In this document: one piece after another, positions 63,265-64,000 of the stretch
Position numbering within the stretch: the first letter of the stretch is position 1
Layout of the letters: each line of letters starts with the position of its first letter
Notes under the pieces: generated by a model
Databases searched by the model: none
What the model was told of the DNA's origin: nothing
The model's input: only the letters and a program-made list of their open reading frames with translations
NCBI GenBank assembly: GCA_964437365.1
Contig: CAYTGM010000006.1
Location: 174,668-238,667, forward strand
Direction of reading: 5' to 3'
Source of the DNA: CAYTGM01 sp964437365
Lineage (GTDB): Bacteria; Sumerlaeota; Sumerlaeia; SLMS01
Length of the DNA: 64,000 bases
Translations under genes and position numbers: made by a program

Positions 63265-63347
63265 GCATATGTACTTTTTATGCCGAGCTATTGAAAGACT
63301 CCTCGGATCGTGTTAGTTCCTTTCGTTAAAAAGGTTATTCACATTCG

Positions 63348-63950
63348 TTATGAAAATGACAGTATATAAGCTAGACCCACTAAAGGATCTCTATCCGGCC
63401 AATTCTCCAGTTGAATAATTTGCTCTGCTATGACACTGATATCCCTCCACATAGGATTCTTTGCAAGGCCCTTTAAACCATATGCCTGCAAGTCGTGATT
63501 TACATAGTACGGAGTTCGGATATATGCTTGCATTTCGTGATTTACCCAATACGGCTGCAACAACATGAGAACTAACATATCATATAATGTATCTATTTGT
63601 CCACTACCGTTTACCTTACGTAATTCATACTTCTCAATAAGCCACTTATTGGACTTAACGAACTCGTGCTCAGTTTTTTTGTACTCCTCATCTTTTTCAG
63701 TTTCGTCCCTGGAGTAATTGTGTCGGGAAAGGTTCCAGGGTAGTTGATAGAGTGAAGGATAATCTTCGGGGTCCTGTTCGAATTCCTTGCTATCCAGAAT
63801 CTCAGGAAGACCACTGTGAGCCGCGTACCCGACCTTATCTTCAACCGGCATTCTGAGGAAGTAAACGAGCTCCTTGTAATGATCAATATAATACTCTTCA
63901 ACTTTCATTCTTACGGTCTCCATACGTTTTGCTGAATTCTGACATGTCAT
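63348..63950 (-). CDS. Hypothetical protein of the accessory tract
   Basis: The 200-residue soluble acidic protein has no signal or helix of membrane type. It carries a short internal duplication (PYWVNHEMQAYIRTP and PYYVNHDLQAYGLKG), two copies of a Y(W/Y)VNH.(M/L)QAY unit. ATG at 63950 is used; later Met codons at residues 10 and 15 are alternatives. No family recognised. The gene is AT-rich like its neighbours and adjoins a CACGGAT module upstream, consistent with acquired DNA. Confidence 0.6.
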   Translation of the reverse strand: MTCQNSAKRMETVRMKVEEYYIDHYKELVYFLRMPVEDKVGYAAHSGLPEILDSKEFEQDPEDYPSLYQLPWNLSRHNYSRDETEKDEEYKKTEHEFVKSNKWLIEKYELRKVNGSGQIDTLYDMLVLMLLQPYWVNHEMQAYIRTPYYVNHDLQAYGLKGLAKNPMWRDISVIAEQIIQLENWPDRDPLVGLAYILSFS

Positions 63951-63969
63951 ATTTATTCTTTTGGTATAT

Positions 63970-64000
63970 ATCTGTGTCCATCCGTGTGAATCTGTGGTTT
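63970..64000 (-). repeat. Dispersed CACGGAT right module, cut by window end
   Basis: ATCTGTGTCCATCCGTGTGA then ATCTGTGGTTT matches 59831-59862 up to the last base of the window. Confidence 0.75.

Noticed and set aside
1..64000. tRNA or rRNA genes
   Set aside because: I looked for T-loop (GGTTCGAATCC-like) and conserved rRNA blocks on both strands by eye and found none; a tRNAscan run would be decisive.

Overview
The window is a chromosomal stretch of roughly even base composition from a Gram-negative, apparently heterotrophic bacterium. Lineage clues are a secreted beta-helix protein ending in a dockerin-like EF-hand loop, a second secreted beta-helix protein, a type IV pseudopilin with the N-terminal core VPNFLEAQTRAKV, a PIG-L deacetylase/Na+ symporter pair, a DUF4914 PEPCK-like protein, frequent TTG starts and dispersed short intergenic repeats. 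I associate this mix, from memory and with modest confidence, with uncultured groups near Planctomycetota, Sumerlaeota or Hydrogenedentota. No rRNA, tRNA, CRISPR array or intact transposase was found.

Layout: 1-2.3 kb, minus strand, a three-piece proton-translocating transhydrogenase (pntAa-pntAb-pntB, pntB cut by the window edge). 2.5-4.7 kb, a DUF1648-like membrane protein converging on an amino-acid ABC permease and binding lipoprotein. 5.2-11.2 kb, two large secreted beta-helix proteins around a LysR regulator. 11.5-14.6 kb, a cold-shock gene, an unrecognised three-gene translationally coupled membrane operon whose outer genes are paralogues, then a membrane protein/YozG-like HTH pair. 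14.7-16.3 kb, a secreted DUF4139-like protein. 16.5-21.3 kb, a plus-strand run of small enzymes (MoaD/ThiS-like plus Asp-box protein, GrpB, PhyH dioxygenase, P-loop kinase, NAD(P)-binding protein, DUF1905/YdeI). 21.3-22.0 kb, a hairpin-rich intergenic region. 22.1-24.3 kb, an APC transporter fused to two UspA domains, followed by decayed fragments. 25-35 kb, mixed housekeeping and stress genes (tautomerase, DEDDh exonuclease, Zn-alcohol dehydrogenase, DUF1275, PHP lipoprotein, Bcp peroxiredoxin, and an AraC regulator divergent from an NmrA-like/DUF1772 operon). 35-42 kb, LRR protein, BchE-like B12 radical SAM enzyme, an amber-interrupted YdjM-like gene, membrane EEP nuclease, pseudopilin and ExoD. 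42-54.2 kb, DUF4914 protein, the DUF2911/PIG-L/small membrane protein/SSS symporter operon, katG and a GH20 hexosaminidase. 54.4-59.3 kb, a tightly packed surface-polysaccharide export and decoration operon (Wzm, Wzt, nitroreductase, pyruvyltransferase, TylF-like methyltransferase). 59.3-64 kb, an accessory tract with two transposase-remnant direct repeats bracketing duplicated unknown genes, one copy broken by an in-frame TAG.

Functionally the window combines NAD(P)H balancing, peroxide defence (KatG, Bcp), glycan degradation and uptake (GH20, PIG-L, SSS, beta-helix proteins) and glycan export. The most unusual items are the unknown membrane operon at 11.8-13.9 kb, the nested inverted-repeat cluster at 21.4-21.6 kb, the inverted pairs of a short dispersed repeat found at three loci, three genes interrupted by in-frame amber codons, and the repeat-bracketed paralogue region at 60-63 kb.
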